Below are positions 42,691-56,420 of a stretch of DNA of 64,000 bases, in pieces. How positions within the stretch are numbered: the stretch's first letter is position 1; each line of letters opens with the position of its first letter. The notes beneath the pieces are model-generated. The model was given only the letters and a program-made list of their open reading frames with translations, was not told the origin of the DNA and did not search any database. The translations under genes were made by a program, and so were the position numbers. This stretch comes from Spisula solida (Eukaryota; Mollusca; Bivalvia; Venerida; Mactridae), in assembly GCA_947247005.1 (NCBI GenBank), contig OX365944.1, positions 23,597,501 to 23,661,500 of the forward strand, given 5' to 3'.

Positions 42691-45629
42691 TTAAGAAATG
42701 AAGCCATTTCTTAAGTGTAAGACACCCCTCGTTTACCATTATAAACACCTTATATTGTCAGCGCTGTGTATCACTATCCATAATTTCAACAGAATTATAG
42801 CCCCTGATTGACTAGTTATTATGGTAAAAGCTTTCATCGGGGCTTAAGGGTTTACTGAACATAGTCTTGTTTCTTGGTGCTATGAAAACATTTAGGGGTA
42901 TCAATATAATGACCCCAGTTTTCTGTGGTAGTCAAATTGACTAAGTCATTCATGTGGTATTATGGTCATGATGCTTAATTTATAGACCGTACACCAGTGG
43001 TATGTTAAATAACTAAATGTGTTCATGGTCTGTATCAGAATTATCTAGATTCTATGGTTTACTGTTGTCAAATGCTTTATGTATTTAATATATTTAGAAA
43101 AAATAGAACCTAACTCTACTATATTAATTTATTTCTGTTACAACATTTCAACATATTTATGTGTCTTCATGAAGTAAATGAATGAAGTTAATATATAATT
43201 TATAATTGTTCGGGTCGATACCGAAACAAACTCAAAACCTTTCATAAAATCCACTTCTGAACATTTAAGAGTATGCAAACATTTTATGTTGTGTTGTATG
43301 ATTAAATGCTTTCAAGGGCTGATTTACGTTGTGTTGTATGATTAAATGCTTTCAAGGGCTGATTTATGTTGTGTTGTATGATTAAATGCTTTCAAGGTCT
43401 GATTTATGTTGTGTTGTATGATTAAATGCTTTCAAGGTCTGATTTTAGTTTCCTTGGTTTTATTCAATAATCAAGATTTAAACAGTGTTGTGTTTGTTCT
43501 TGTATTTGTAATCGCCAGATTAGACATAATGTACCAAATAGTTAAATATTAAAAAATAATGTTTGCCGGACTATTTCACTGAAAACATGATATTTTGAGC
43601 TTACTTTATTGGCCACTTGGCTTGTTTAAAGTTTTATTGATATTCCTGGTCTTGTTTTGTAGAATATTTTCATTTATTGAATACAATTGTACAAAAAAAT
43701 TGTGTGTTTTTTCTGAAATAGTGTCAATTTTGTGCAGACTGATTGGGCCTGTCAAAGTGAGATTTTTTTTGAAACAGGGTACATATTTTTGTATTTTTGA
43801 ATAAAAGTTGATAATTGTCTTTGATTAATTTTTGTTGATGTGGTGGATGAATCCGAATGAATCCGTCTGATTTATCAACCTCCAAAATGTGTGACGAAAT
43901 GGTTTTCTTCCGATATTTTACTTTCACAAAATCAGAATCTCATGAAATTTTTATTTTACCAAATTTTGCAAGATTCATACCTTCAAACATAAATTATTTT
44001 AGAGAAACGAGCATATTGTTAACTTGTTACTCCATACACCCTATACTACTCAGATAAGAGATGAGTTAGAAATGTACATAACTCATGTGCAACTTTTTTA
44101 GACAAATATCAAGAGTGATCTCCCTTGATAAGATTTCTTGTTTACATTTCTGTGATTGTTTTGTCTCCCCTAATACTCTTTATTTGAAAATAATTGATGA
44201 TGGACATTTCATAAAGGGTGTGTCTATGGAGTAAATGGTGAATGAGTGAAACATGTCTGCTATAAAATGAGCTTTTAAGTTGTGCAAACATACATGCAGT
44301 TTGTTGTTTTAAAGATAGGCATTCAGATATTTTGTGTTCATTGGTATTATTTTGTTCCATATAAATGTCATAGTGAAGTTTTGTATATATCATGTGTTTT
44401 AGGGGCCATTTCTGGCTCTTACATAAGGCCTGTTTGTATGTACTTTTATGTATATTTGTAATCATTATATTATATTCATGGTTTATATAACGGCTGCATC
44501 AACCCTAATCAATGTTTTGCGTAATGTTTATGTAAATAGTCCATTGAAATCAATCATGAAATGAATATACATGTACATTTGTATATCATTATTTCATCAT
44601 ACACTGAAAGGTTGCTCTAACTGATCAGTGTTTAAATCCATACAAATTATTAAGATTCAGTAAGCGCAGAAAACCAAATTTAGGGTGGATTATCTTTTCG
44701 TTGATTATCATTTTGAAATAAATATACACATTCACTTTGGTACGTAGGTCACATGACACTGTGTCGTTTAAAACATGGCCTATATTGTTAGATGAACTCT
44801 GAATTCCAGCAACAAATGCTAAATAAACACAGATAAACCAATTTTTAAAATGGACTTTCTTATACATGAAGTCCTTCTATTAAGTCTGCGTCCGTTGTTT
44901 TTTAACCATGAACATACTAACAATTGTAAAGAACGATCATAGAAGCTACAATAGTTTGCATGCAACCCTCAAAGTGTCTATCCATCCCCAACTGAGTATT
45001 GTTTTGTCTTTAGTTTGAAATGTAATTCTGAGGCCTAACAAACATTTTTTTGCTTCCAGTTACCTGATCAAATTAAATTGGTTAAAAAAGGGTTTAAGAA
45101 AACCAAAGAGGAAGACCAGCTACCCTTCTATAAGTACAAAAAACAGCGAAAAAAATCATTAAGGATCCTGGCATTTTTTCAGATAGGTTGGGGTACCAGA
45201 AACTAACAGTTTTTTATGCCTTATATTACATGATTTTGTGGGTTTGATGTTGTACTTCACACAGAAGTCTTCCAAAATAATCAAATACTTGTAGTTTGTA
45301 ATGGATATTGTCAATTGTTATCTGGGGTGTTGCTTATTTCAATGTTTCTATTCTACACTCCTCCCAACTCTAATTATTTGAAATGTGAATACTGATTTGT
45401 AAAATTTTAAAAAATTGCCAAAAAAGCCAAGGCTTTACTCATTCATGTCTTTTATAGATTCATGGAATATTCTAAATATCAACTTTATCTTCATTCATTG
45501 TGTTTATTTCATGTTTTGTGAAAACAGAGAGTAGCATATACTGCTGTAAGCGTTATGTGTATTGTGTTTTTGGTATTTTTGTTGATTTTGTATAATGTTG
45601 TTAAGTCAGTCAGTCTCTTCTATGTTATT
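42691..45629. other. gene-free AT-rich region
   Basis: Only short ORFs without family features. The one clear structure is the 40-bp tandem repeat at 43284-43443. A simple duplication of TTTCTTAAGAAATG lies near 42670-42705. Confidence 0.5.
43284..43443. repeat. 40-bp minisatellite, 4 copies
   Basis: GTTGTGTTGTATGATTAAAT then GCTTTCAAGGGCTGATTTAT starts at 43288, 43328, 43368 and 43408. Confidence 0.95.
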
Positions 45630-45863
45630 AGTCCCCTACAAGTTTTTAACCGTAGGTATATAGGTTTGCCCTCCGTCTGTCAGTAAAAAAATCTGGATCC
45701 TGACATAACTCAAACAGTTTCCAAGCTAGGTTTATGAAACTTGGTATGTGGAAAGGGGGCAATAAGGGGATAATGCCCGTCCAAGAATAGTTTGATTCCG
45801 ACCAAAATTGTGGTTGCTATGGCAACAGAAACATTGAAAATGGCTTAAAACTGGTAGGGGACT
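45630..45863. mobile_element. TAGTCCCCTAC element, copy 2
   Basis: Same family as 39990-40241, with eroded ends (AGTCCCCTACAAG; TGGTAGGGGACT) and the shared core. Confidence 0.8.
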
Positions 45864-46579
45864 TTTATATTGCTTGCAATTTGCTTGTTTTTACTTTCAG
45901 TTGCTATTGTGTCAAATTGCCGCTGATAGTCAAAACCTCATGTTTCAAGTTTTTCCAATTTTTCAGGAGAGACAAAAACTAAAAGTTTGTTTCGCTAATT
46001 TTTACCTTTGTCACAAATGTGTTGAAGATAATGTTAGCTAAGATAATGTTAGGTCTTAACCTTCCTTTTCAACAATAGTCAAATATGGGTCAAAAAATGA
46101 ATAGTTGCTAGGTTGTGAATGTATCATTATGAATTGACGTGTCTATTAGAAACTGGTTGGTGCTGAGCTGTGATATTTTGACATCACATGCAATTCAGAC
46201 TCATGTTGCCTACTGCATCAAAGTCATTATTGATAACAAACAACAGGATATGAGGTTTTGACAATCCAGCTATGATATTAATAGGATGTAGAATTCGATT
46301 TTTGCAGAAATGACTTCAAAAGTTGTTTTAATGGGTCCAAAGAAGATTTTATAAAATGATGTTTTGTGTTAATGAAGATTTTATGCTTAAAAGGGGTAGT
46401 GAACAGTTTAACACTTAAGCTGCTATACCACTCGGGCCTGTTTCTTAGCTAAGATTAGACTTTTGGATATATTATTGAGAGCATACATGTATGAAGTGCA
46501 CCCATACATTTTGAACGAGTTGAAATAGTTCTTTATGATAATTGTAGTTCACATAACATTGCTTGAATGTACTAGTTAT

Positions 46580-46811
46580 TAGTCCCCTACCGGTTTTTGA
46601 CCAGAGGGGACTATAGGTTTGCCCTTCGTTCGTCAGTCATTCAGTCCGTCCATCCGTCAAAATATGGACAAGCTAGGTTTATGAAACTTGGTATGTTGAT
46701 AGGGGGCAATAAGGATATAATGCACGTCCAAACATATTTTGATTCAGACCAAAATTGTGGTTGCTACAGCAACAAAAACATTGAAATTGGCTTAAAACCG
46801 GTTGGGGACTT
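46580..46811. mobile_element. TAGTCCCCTACCGG element, copy 3
   Basis: Starts TAGTCCCCTACCGGTTTTTG, ends ACCGGTTGGGGACT, core as in 39990-40241 with small deletions. Confidence 0.82.
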
Positions 46812-48141
46812 CTGTATTGCTTGCAATTCTTGTTTTACTTAGCTCAACATATCATATGAAAAAGTCAAATCTTAGCTAAGGTATGGTATGTCTATGAAGC
46901 AGCCCCTGTTGTCTATAAAGTCTCCTATAGTAATGATGCATACATAGGTCATTTGCCAGAGTTTTCCTGTCTAAAGAGTTGATTTCTATGCATGTAGTGC
47001 ATGCTTCAGACAAGAATTTTATCAACTGTATTTGCTATAATACTTTATGTTTTAGATTTCTATAATTTCATAGCAGTGTAAACATGCATCACTCGTCTAA
47101 CGACTTGTTAATTTGCGCTGTCAATGCGACTTAAAACACCATGGAATAACAAATAAGGTATACATGTTCTAGTATCACATTTATTAGCAATCCAAGCTAT
47201 TGATGAAACTGCAAAGTTAAAAATGCAAGTTTTTATTCATTTGATTATAGCTTGAAATAGATCTAAAGTTTTATTTTACTAGATGCTAGTATTACGGTAG
47301 GTTGGCTACCTTACTGATCTGAAATCCACCGTAAGCATTATCAGTATCTGTTTTTCATTGCTTGTGTTTAAAAATTGATGGGAATGCCCATGAAGTAGTA
47401 TTTGTAAACAAATGGTATTTTTGTACTGTTCAAATGACTGTCCACTTTCAAATTACATGACTGTGGCATCGTCGGTCCCTGATCGATTCTACCTATGAAA
47501 CTGAATGGCGAGAGCAAATTAACTTCAAAAGTCTCACACTTTGGCAGCATGTACCTGTTTAACAGGGGTTCTATCATTCCTGACTAATTTATAATCCTGG
47601 GTTTTAGGATGCTGAATAGTACTACATTTGTATTGTCAAATGGACAAAAAATCCTGATTTTGAACTGTTAAGAATTTAGTCTTTTCTTGGTACATCCAGA
47701 GTTACTTCCCTTACTGATTAATATTCCATTAGACTTCAAAGATTACTTGTGAGTAAAATGTGTAATTTTATTTCATTGTTTGAGTTAACTTTTATTAGAT
47801 CTGGTAAATATTATATCTCCACCTTTGATAGATCTGCTTTACAGTTTCAAATTATTGTGTTAGCCCTTTACTTCATAGACGATCGATAGTTCTTTAACCT
47901 GCTGGATTAGGTAGATTGTTAACTCCATCTCCATACAGGATATTGAAAAATTATTGTTGATTGACACCAGGTGTAGTGATGGTATGCATGTCAATAGGTT
48001 GGATTCATGGAGTAAAGAGTTAATAGAATAGTCCCTTTTAGGTATGCATACAAATTCTCGTGTACAGTTTACTGTAAAACTGTATTGCAATATTAAAATA
48101 ACTTAATCTACATAACTTGCAGTTTTATAATTATTGTTTGT
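46812..48141. other. gene-free stretch
   Basis: No coding signal. A possible scrap of a CAGGGG-type MITE starts at 47570 (AACAGGGGTTCTATCATTCC) without a matching right end. Confidence 0.4.
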
Positions 48142-48283
48142 ACAGTGCAACCTCTCCAGAGCAGCCCTTTTTTGTTCCAGAAGTAACTATTTACTATATA
48201 GATACCTCACCAGAACAACAACCTCTGTACAACAACCAAACTAAGTGTTTCCCAAAGGATGTTGCTGTAGAGAGGTTGTACTG
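48142..48283. mobile_element. pogo/Tigger-like MITE
   Basis: The ends CAGTGCAACCTCTC and AGAGAGGTTGTACTG are inverted repeats flanked by TA. CAGTA-ACCTC ends are typical of pogo/Tigger elements. Confidence 0.75.
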
Positions 48284-49001
48284 TATTGTCTTTGTTCAAT
48301 CATTATGTTCTAGTACCATGGGCCATTATTAAGTAATTGTTTCCTAACCTTCCAAATTCTTCTTAGTAATAGTATTTTCCAAAACTTGATTAACAGAATG
48401 TATTTGTATTTCAGGTTTCAAATTGGACTGATTCCCTTTCTTTTGTTTTCAAACATTTTCACACTCTTATCAACCGTTTTACAAAAATAATTTGGTGTGT
48501 AAAGCTGGGGAGGAATATGATGCATACATGTAAAGCTGGGAGGCGATGATAAACTCTAATTAATTCTGGCCCAATTTGGTGTTTGGAAAATACTAGCATT
48601 ATTTTTGTGTAAAAACTTGGTACTCCTTTTTTGTGCATAGTACATGTGTAGGTAGTTTTTGTGTTTTACTCTGTTTGTGTAGATCAAATATAAATGACTT
48701 TTATGTGAACTTTAAACGATTGTTTGTGTACAATTATTGGGAAGGAAATATGGTTTACTATAAAGGACATTTTTCCAAGGAAATTTCTGTTCCACTTAAA
48801 ATATACAATTATTTATGTTGTGCATTAAGTGTTAGGGAAGGTGCAATAGATATAAGGAGTAGTGCTTGTAGTATTAGGTCATACATTCCTATTTTGTTAG
48901 CATAATTTGGCATACAGTTATAGCTTGCAACTTATTGTCAAAGCACGCTTTGGCTGACCAAAATATTACTTCATTCCTTTGTGTAGTCTTTTAACTGTTT
49001 T

Positions 49002-49295
49002 TATGCACCCGTATCGATAGATCGGGAGGCATATAGTGATTCACCTGTCCGTCCGTCCGTTCGTTCGTCCGTTCGTTCGTCCGTCCCTCCTGGTTAACCC
49101 AAATTGACCGTTTCTTCTAGCATCATTATGGCTTGCTGCAAAGCTTCCAAACTTGCATGGATGTTGTATATGAACACACTCCACACACCTGTATCATCTG
49201 ACCCCTTTTTGACCTTCACCTTGACCTAATTTTGGACTTAGACTTATTTATGGACAAGGCTTCCACAGGGGGCATAAGCGTTTATTGAACGCAGT
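49002..49295 (+). repeat. dispersed repeat with GTCCGTCCGTTCGTTCG
   Basis: Begins TATGCACCCGTATCGATAG, GGAGGCATATAGTGATT shared with 42475, then a long GTYCGTC tract, and ends near GGGGGCATAAGCGTTTATTG. Confidence 0.75.
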
Positions 49296-49560
49296 CTTGT
49301 TCTGCATGCAACAAATTTTTACTTGACATGTCTGACGTAACAAACGTAGTGTTATATCTGTCATTACTGTGGTACTAGTATAATGCAATGGGACTTTGGT
49401 GGGTTTTTTTGTCATAAAGTACCCTACCCACCCCCTGAAAAAGGGGGTATTGCTTTTTAATTTCAGGTGTCAGTCAGTGAGTCAGTCAGCCAAATTGATT
49501 GTTAAGTACTGAACATTATTGGTTCTTTACAATCCTCAAACTTGGCCCAGTTGGTCAGCA

Positions 49561-49813
49561 GGTCCCGATCTATCGAAGCATCTCAAGTAGATATCTCAGC
49601 TCAAATTGAGATTTTGCTCAAATCAGAGTCGGAATTTCATATAAATATGAAACTTGAGCTCTCGAAATTTTACTGAGATAAACTCAGAATGATGTTTCTG
49701 TTTTGCTTTACCAAATTAGAGTATAATTTTGCATTGAAATTATCTCAAACAATAGGTGATAAAATTTGAGTTGAGATTGAGCTCAGATTGAGATGTTTCG
49801 GGAGATCGGGGCC
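49561..49813. mobile_element. MITE with GGTCCCGATC / GATCGGGGCC ends
   Basis: Imperfect inverted arms of about 50 bp: CGAAGCATCTCAAGTAGA at the left and the complement of CGAAACATCTCAATCTGAGC at the right, with AGCTCAAATTGAG-type repeats inside. Confidence 0.8.
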
Positions 49814-50036
49814 AGGTAAAGCTCATAGTGAACTTCAATGCAAAATAAACTATTGGTCTTAGTAGCGGTCATATAAGACTTAGTATGTCTTACAAACATC
49901 TTTTGTTAGATATCTTTTCTGTCAGAAAATATTTGGTATTGAGATATATATAAGCAAACTCTATTGAGCCATGCTTGATATTTCATGAGTTTGCATTGGA
50001 TGTGGCCTAACATGTCTATGTGTCTGATATTACCTT

Positions 50037-50257
50037 GTTAACCTGGACAAGACGTGTTAAGCTGGCTGCTAACATACTAAGCTGCGGTAAAAATAACAAC
50101 AAGCAATAGGCATTTTGTGCTGGTTTCATTTATTTCGTGGCTACTCCAGTAAAATGACGAATATGTATGTGTGAAGGACCATGGTACTTCCTCGACACAT
50201 AGATGTATAGTTTTCTGGTATGTTAGTAGCCAGCTTAACACGTCTTGTCCTGGTAAA
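50037..50257. mobile_element. MITE with 40-bp inverted ends
   Basis: The left arm ACCTGGACAAGACGTGTTAA and on to GCTAACATA is matched by the right arm TATGTTAGTAGCCAGC and on to GTCTTGTCCTGGT. Confidence 0.88.
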
Positions 50258-50571
50258 CGGGGTGATCTTTGTCTTGGAAGCTTAGCAAAGAGCTATGGAT
50301 TTGTTTAAGTACAGGTTTGTGTTACATGTATATTTCTCATCACAGATCTGTGGCTTATGATCTGATTGTTATACCGGTTAGTTGTGTTTTTATACCGGTA
50401 ATACCGGTTAGTGGCAAGTGTTCTAGTACCGGTAAGTGTTAAGTGTTTGATACAACTTTCTACACTGGAAATTGGTACTGTTACAATAGTCAAATTGTAT
50501 GCACACTCAATTTGAAAACTTGTCATCCCACAGAATACATGTATGTAGCAGAAACTGATGACATCATTATA

Positions 50572-51407
50572 CAGTAGAACTTCGATGCCTCGAACTACCT
50601 TCGGACCGGGAAAATAGTTCGAGGCATCTAGGGTGTTCGAGGCATCTATGGTATCCAAGAATATGCATGGGTATAAGTTCGAACTCATGTCGGTACGTGT
50701 AAATTTACAAATTGTGTGTGTATATTGCATAATTTATTTTTATAACTAATATATAGGTCTATATTTTTTGTAATTTTATTCATAACAATAATGAAACAAT
50801 ATAGGTTGAAATCTGACTTATCTCCTACAAGCTCTTCAAGTGTTCACGCGTGAAAGGTTTCTCGTTTAACAGCATATTTATATACGAGTATAAAAATTAA
50901 GCTGAGAGCCACATAATATCATCATGTCCTGAGTCAAGTTGTACTACAAATCAATAAATGGAAATGTGACAGATTCTTTTGACAAAGGTTGAAAAATGAT
51001 TAGTTTTTTCCGATTTATTTAAAAATAAATAAGTTACATTTTCCTGGACGGCCTTCATTAATCATTTAATGGATGTTTAAATGTTTAAAAACGTGTTATA
51101 CAATGAAGTCGAACACAAACAATTGTTTGGTACAGTAATTATCACAACTTGTCGCCGAATAATCGCGTTCGAACAATGGATTTCAACAGTCAGTGAAAGG
51201 TGCGAAAACTTGTATTGTTCGACTCATCTATGGTTAAATCATAGGAAGGGACCGTCCAATCAGTTCGAGTGTTCGACCTAGATACTGTTCGAGTCAACTA
51301 CTGTTTACCATATGAATAAAGAAGGAATTTTGACGGGACCGAATAACTAGTTCGAGGCATCTAGGGTGTTCGAGGCAAGTACTGTTCGAGGCATCGAAGT
51401 TCTACTG
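50572..51407. mobile_element. pogo/Tigger-like non-autonomous element, 836 bp
   Basis: The ends CAGTAGAACTTCGATGCCTC and its complement are perfect over about 20 bp and flanked by TA. TTCGAGGCATC recurs near both ends. No transposase ORF survives. Confidence 0.85.
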
Positions 51408-52008
51408 TATTTGTGGTCAATTTATTATTCTGACAAAATAATGTGTTTCTGACTAAGGAAAACATTTAAAATATGTATATTTATTTTCACTGAGGTTTTG
51501 GGAATGTATCTGTGTATTATTGTTTTGTATCTTGATTCAATACATGACTTGTATAACAAAGAACGAAGTTATCCCGGGAACCAATACATGTATACTGGGA
51601 TTCCTTATGCCCTGTATTGCGTAGTTTAGTTAGTTTAGTATTGTGTGAATTGATATTAATGTGAAACAAGTTGTTACTACATGACCCTCTTCTAATAATG
51701 GCTCTCTACTTCCTGGCTAGAACTAGTACAGCAAAATAAAGGGACTGTGAAGTTGGTTATCATAATGAGCTTGTCACTTGGATCTAAATTAAGACATTCA
51801 GATCTGCAATCCATTGTCACTACATCTCCCTAATACCTGTGTCACCTGTACACCGGGCAATGCCTACCCGGATGCTGAACAATGCCTGTCTGGATGCCGA
51901 ACAATGCTTTGTGTATCCATGCGTACACACTGTGTAGGTATCCTGTACACACTGGGCACAGCATTGAATATGGGAGAAAGGGTACCGGACAGGCATTGTG
52001 CCTTGGCT

Positions 52009-52161
52009 GCATATTTTTGGCTAATCGGGCCAGGCGGACATCACCCAGTCATAGGATGGGCACCAACATATTTCTTTGTCCATAAACCAGGCTTTGATTT
52101 TGTCCGACAGAGCCCCGATGGCTGGCTAATGTCCGTCTGGCCCAATTAGCCAAAAGTATGC
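52009..52161. mobile_element. GC-richer MITE with TTTTGGCTAAT ends
   Basis: The left GCATATTTTTGGCTAATCGG and right CCAATTAGCCAAAAGTATGC are inverted, continuing with GGCCAGGCGGACAT. It lies in a region of CCGGATGCTGAACAATGCC repeats (51855-52000). The 111-residue ORF across it is not a gene. Confidence 0.75.
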
Positions 52162-52923
52162 GGACGGCAAAAGGATTGGATGTGTGGCCCAGGGATACAA
52201 GCAATGTAGTAGAAGTGTGTCTACACCTTAACCGCTATGTCTCACTAAGCAGTGAAGTAGGTGTGTAATTTTAATGCTCATTGTATATGGTATAATATGA
52301 TATTGGTGTCTGATGTATTATGTCTTTCATTCTGTTTCGTGATATTTCTGTTTGTACGTTTCTTTTGTGATATTTTTCATTTACATTAAAATCTTTTTGT
52401 TTTTCATATTAAAAGCATATTCTATCTTTGACCAGTAAAATACAATAGACAAGTGCATAATGCAATACTAGTATTATGTTTGTTTAGTAGTTTGGGGATT
52501 TGTTCTCATGATCATTTACGGAATAATTGATCTTATACTTTGTTCTCTCTGCAAGTACATGTTGGGCAGGCTGTTGGTAAACCAAATGGTTTCTAATCAT
52601 CATCAATAACTAAAGAACGGTGCTTGGTATAAGGATTTGTCATGATTGGTGGATGACGTGTTGATCGTATTTAGAAAATGCGGCTAATATATCTTCTTTT
52701 AAGTCTTGTTTATTTCTGTTAAAATGCTATAGCCTGTATTAGCTATCTGACATGGAACTGAAGTTTTGTTCAAGGTACGTTTCTTGTCAATGAACTGTTG
52801 TTGTTGTTGTTGTAGTAATAAAATGTTGATTTTATTGGTGTCAGAAATTAAAAAAATATTTATTGTAGTGCAAGATATTAAAATACACTTTATGTTTATC
52901 GAATGCGTGTTTGTTGTACTTCT

Positions 52924-53430
52924 TAGCTCCACTATTCGAAGAATAAGGGGAGCTATTGCAGTCACCTGAGCATCGGTGTAATGCTTAAGTTGAAGTTTTG
53001 GTACTGGTTTTTTTAACCTATGACATTATTGCTTTGATACTTTGCGTAATTGTTTACCAACATGACCCCAACCCATAAGCAAGAGTAGGTAACTCTATCA
53101 AGCATTTTGTTGAAGTTATGCCCCCTTTTGGACTTAACAATGCAAATGTTAAAAGCTTAGGTACAAGTTTTTTAACCTCGAATGTCTTCAAAGTACATTG
53201 ACATACCGGTATTGCTTTGATACTTTGCATACCTGTTCACCATCATAACCCCAATCCCAACACAGGGGAAGGTAACTCTATTGAGCATTTTGTATAAATT
53301 ATCTGCCTTTTTCAACTTAGAAGCCCAAACCTCTACACAGCAGAGGGTAATGCTGTAACTATGAAGCATTTTGTTTGGAATTTATAATGATTATACTATG
53401 CTAGCACAACACTGAGAATAGTGGAGCTGC
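52924..53430. repeat. dispersed repeat bounded by AGCTCCACTATTC, two inner copies
   Basis: The left AGCTCCACTATTCGAAGAA and right GAGAATAGTGGAGCT form inverted ends. Inside, a segment of about 180 bp with ATTGCTTTGATACTTTGC and GGTAACTCTAT occurs twice. Confidence 0.7.
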
Positions 53431-54855
53431 TGTTCATGACAGCTCTTGTTCAGTCCCTAGTGTCAACTGAAAGTTCATTTCATCCTTTGCTATTCTCCAA
53501 GGTAATCCAGGAGTTACGGTACCTCCCCTGCATCTCTGAAAATATACTACTCAATCTTTGCAAAGGGTCAAGAAATCAATATTTATGTCCGTCTTACTAG
53601 TTACATGAACAAAACTGATTAAGAAAACGTTGCGCAAATATTGAAATGTCATTTACCTGCTGCTAAATATCGAACAATGTATGTGATGCAGTTGATATTC
53701 ATTGACATAATGTTGTCTTTTTTCAGGTAACTGATAAGCCCTATTGGCAGAAACCAAAGTTGCAAGAATAACATAGAACTTTTTGTCTTAATCTATTCTC
53801 ATATTGTGTGAGACCAAAATTGCAAGTCAACTATGGCATCCAGTTATCAGAGAGGCTTGAATGCCCCCAAACAATTCAAGGAGGCTGGGCTTAAAAGCAC
53901 TTAAAGACATCACATTTGAAAGCAATTTTCATTTGTTTACAATGTTTCCGATGAAACAATGTGTTTCTGAAAATTCCATCAGTCCATCTTATTCAATTTT
54001 GCAAAATATTCACAAGGGAATTTTGTTGACCCTTATCAAATTTTGAGTAGTATATGATGCTTGAATCATCCCTGGGGGATATCTCTCAAATGAACTAGAT
54101 ATGTGTCCATGTCCTTGGATTCCCCCATAGGCAGTCAGCATGTACCCAAACACTCCCCTAGCCAAATCAGATATTACCACTGTTTACTATCTATGACAGG
54201 CTACTAACAGAATTGCCGATTATAAAAAGTGCCTGTCACATTTGTAGCCGTGTAGGTTTATTATTCATTGAAATGGTATATTACGGGTATCAGCGTGTAG
54301 CCACTTTATTTTACTTTCACGATATATCAACACTTTAGTCCTTAAATACACACCCTTAACACATCGAACGTCAGAATCAAGAACACAATTTCTTATTTTC
54401 CTCATTTGGTCGCTAACTTAGACGTTCAGCAAAACCCAGATTTCCACGCTTGTAAACGTGAATTTTGCCTTGAAACAGAATGTATGCTTCACAAACGGGC
54501 CTAGCTAGTCATCCTTTCAATTAGTGTAACTAAATAATTTACTTCGCATGCCATTTAAACATCGCAATATTTCAATAGATCGATAATTAAAAAAAAATGT
54601 ACGAAATTCGCCACCGTCAATTTCCAATTCTTTTTAGTATTCCAATAACCTTTCGACCTCAACAGATTTCGAAGCGATCGTTTCATTGGCTAGACTGTGT
54701 GTCGCGTCATTCATAGTTGTTCAATCGTGAAAGCTCGGCCATTTCCGTTTGTTTCCGGTGTATATACTGAGCTTCTAAATTGGTGACCAAACCAAATTCG
54801 CGATTCTGACTTATGTTGTGTTAAGGGTGTGTATAAGGACTGAACTGTTTATATA

Positions 54856-55763
54856 CAGTAGAACCTGTACGAACGACCACCTCTATTAAGTGACTTCTCT
54901 ATTAAACGACCACTTAAGATCCCGCCTGTGAATTTTCACTATATAAAGTGATTCTATTAAGCGACTTTTCAGTTATCCGACCAGCGACCGCCTTAAACCA
55001 GTCCCGAGAGTTAAAATTTAATCCATTCAACGACCACATACACTTAATCTCGTCGCGCATTCACACCTATGAAAACAGTTGGTCGATTAACAAACCCGTT
55101 AAATGGTCGTATGTAAAGGTAATTGTTGTAGATTAGTGGTTATCAACTAAAAAGGTGAGAAAAAACAAACTAATAGTGAGGGATATGACGCAAATAAAAC
55201 AAGAATCATGGTTAATTAACATTACATGGGTGGACAAGTGGGAAGAGCTACTGACTGCTGATCCAAAGGTTGAAGGTTCGATCCTGCATTTCTCTGTTTT
55301 ACCGTGTTTCCCACCTAACATAACTAAACTTACTAACAGTCATTCGGGCGAGACGTTAAGCGAGGTACTATGTATGATGCTTTACGTCAGGCACGTAAAA
55401 GAACCAGACATGCTTCAAACATTGGGGCATCTTCTGTACTATGCAATATCCCCCACAAACTAAAGTGACTAACCTCTTCTTGGGACCTTGTCCATATGGA
55501 TTTCCGGTGGCGAGGATAAATAAAAGCATATAAATTGTAAAAATTAACATTACACATGTTCACCATCGTAATAAAAAAAGTCCATATCAGTGCATATAAC
55601 ATTGCAACTGTACTGTATTAGATAGTAGCAGTACTGAATAAAGATATGAAAACACGGCATTGTACTTAAACTAATAATTTCGGCCTGATCTATTAAGAGA
55701 CCACTTATTAAGCGACCGTTTTATCCCGGTCCCATGGGTGGTCGCCCAATGCAGGTTCTACTG
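54856..55763. mobile_element. pogo/Tigger-like element inserted in the outer element
   Basis: The ends are CAGTAGAACCTG and CAGGTTCTACTG, with TA at each side. Inside are CTATTAAGCGAC-type repeats. It carries a SINE, so it is the middle layer. Confidence 0.85.
55225..55520 (+). mobile_element. tRNA-derived SINE, innermost layer
   Basis: The tRNA-like head (GACAAGTGGGAAGAGCTACT, GGTTCGATCC) is followed by a body with GGCGAGACGTTAAGCGAGGT and CACGTAAAAGAACCAGAC, a SINE body layout seen also at 34885. It lies within 54856-55763. Confidence 0.75.
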
Positions 55764-55974
55764 TATCCGGAAAGTGAAATATCTTCACTACACGCTGATA
55801 CCCGTAATATAGCATTTGAGTGAATAAATAAAAAAATACGACAAGTTATGTGACACGCACTCAATTTTCCGATATTCGCCTTTCTTAATATAGGTAAACA
55901 ATGAGAAGATTGAATTGACTGGGGAAGTATAAAATAGTAGGGAACGTGATGGCTGCCTATGGATTCCCCCACTT

Positions 55975-56420
55975 GCCATTTGACCATGTCAAGGGTCATA
56001 ACTCAAATGTACATGCTGACTAATATTCCTACAAAGTTTGATGACTATAGCAAAAATACAAGTTATCAGAAACAACAGCAAATTTTCATCATTTCAAGGG
56101 CCACAACTCTGCTAATACAGGTTAGATCCAAATTGAAATATTAAGGTGAGCAACTACACATACTGACAAATAGTCCTATACAATTAGAAGACTGTAGCTC
56201 AAATACTGTCCGAGTTATGAGCAACAAAAGGAACATTTCATCAAATTTAATCGTTTCCAAGTCTACAACTCTGCTAGTACTGGTTGGAGCCAAATACAAA
56301 TACAGAGGTGCACAAAATACATGCTGACTAGCATTCCAATGAAGTTTGAAGACTGTAGCACAGTTACTTTTCAAGTTACGGACGACTCAACATTTTGGGA
56401 TGGACGGACACTTGGGCATT
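55975..56420. repeat. degenerate 165-bp repeat, about 3 units
   Basis: ACATGCTGACTA / ACATACTGACAAAT, then AAGTTTGAAGACTGTAGC, and ACAACTCTGCTA-TA recur about every 165 bp, with the ends reading ACGGACGACTCAACA and GGACGGACAC. Confidence 0.7.

Larger units (their letters stand above)
54277..55811. mobile_element. outer element of a three-level nest
   Basis: Inverted arms of about 110 bp start TATATTACGGGTATCAGCGT and include ACACACCCTTAACACA. The right arm is split at 54856 by a pogo-like element and resumes at 55766, restoring the pairing. Hence this is the oldest of the three insertions. Confidence 0.85.

Noticed and set aside
50305..50730. 141-residue minus-strand ORF
   Set aside because: It overlaps the pogo-like element end and TACCGG repeats; no coding features.
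51814..52149. 111-residue ORF
   Set aside because: It spans GC-richer repeats and a MITE with inverted ends; no recognisable domain or splice context.
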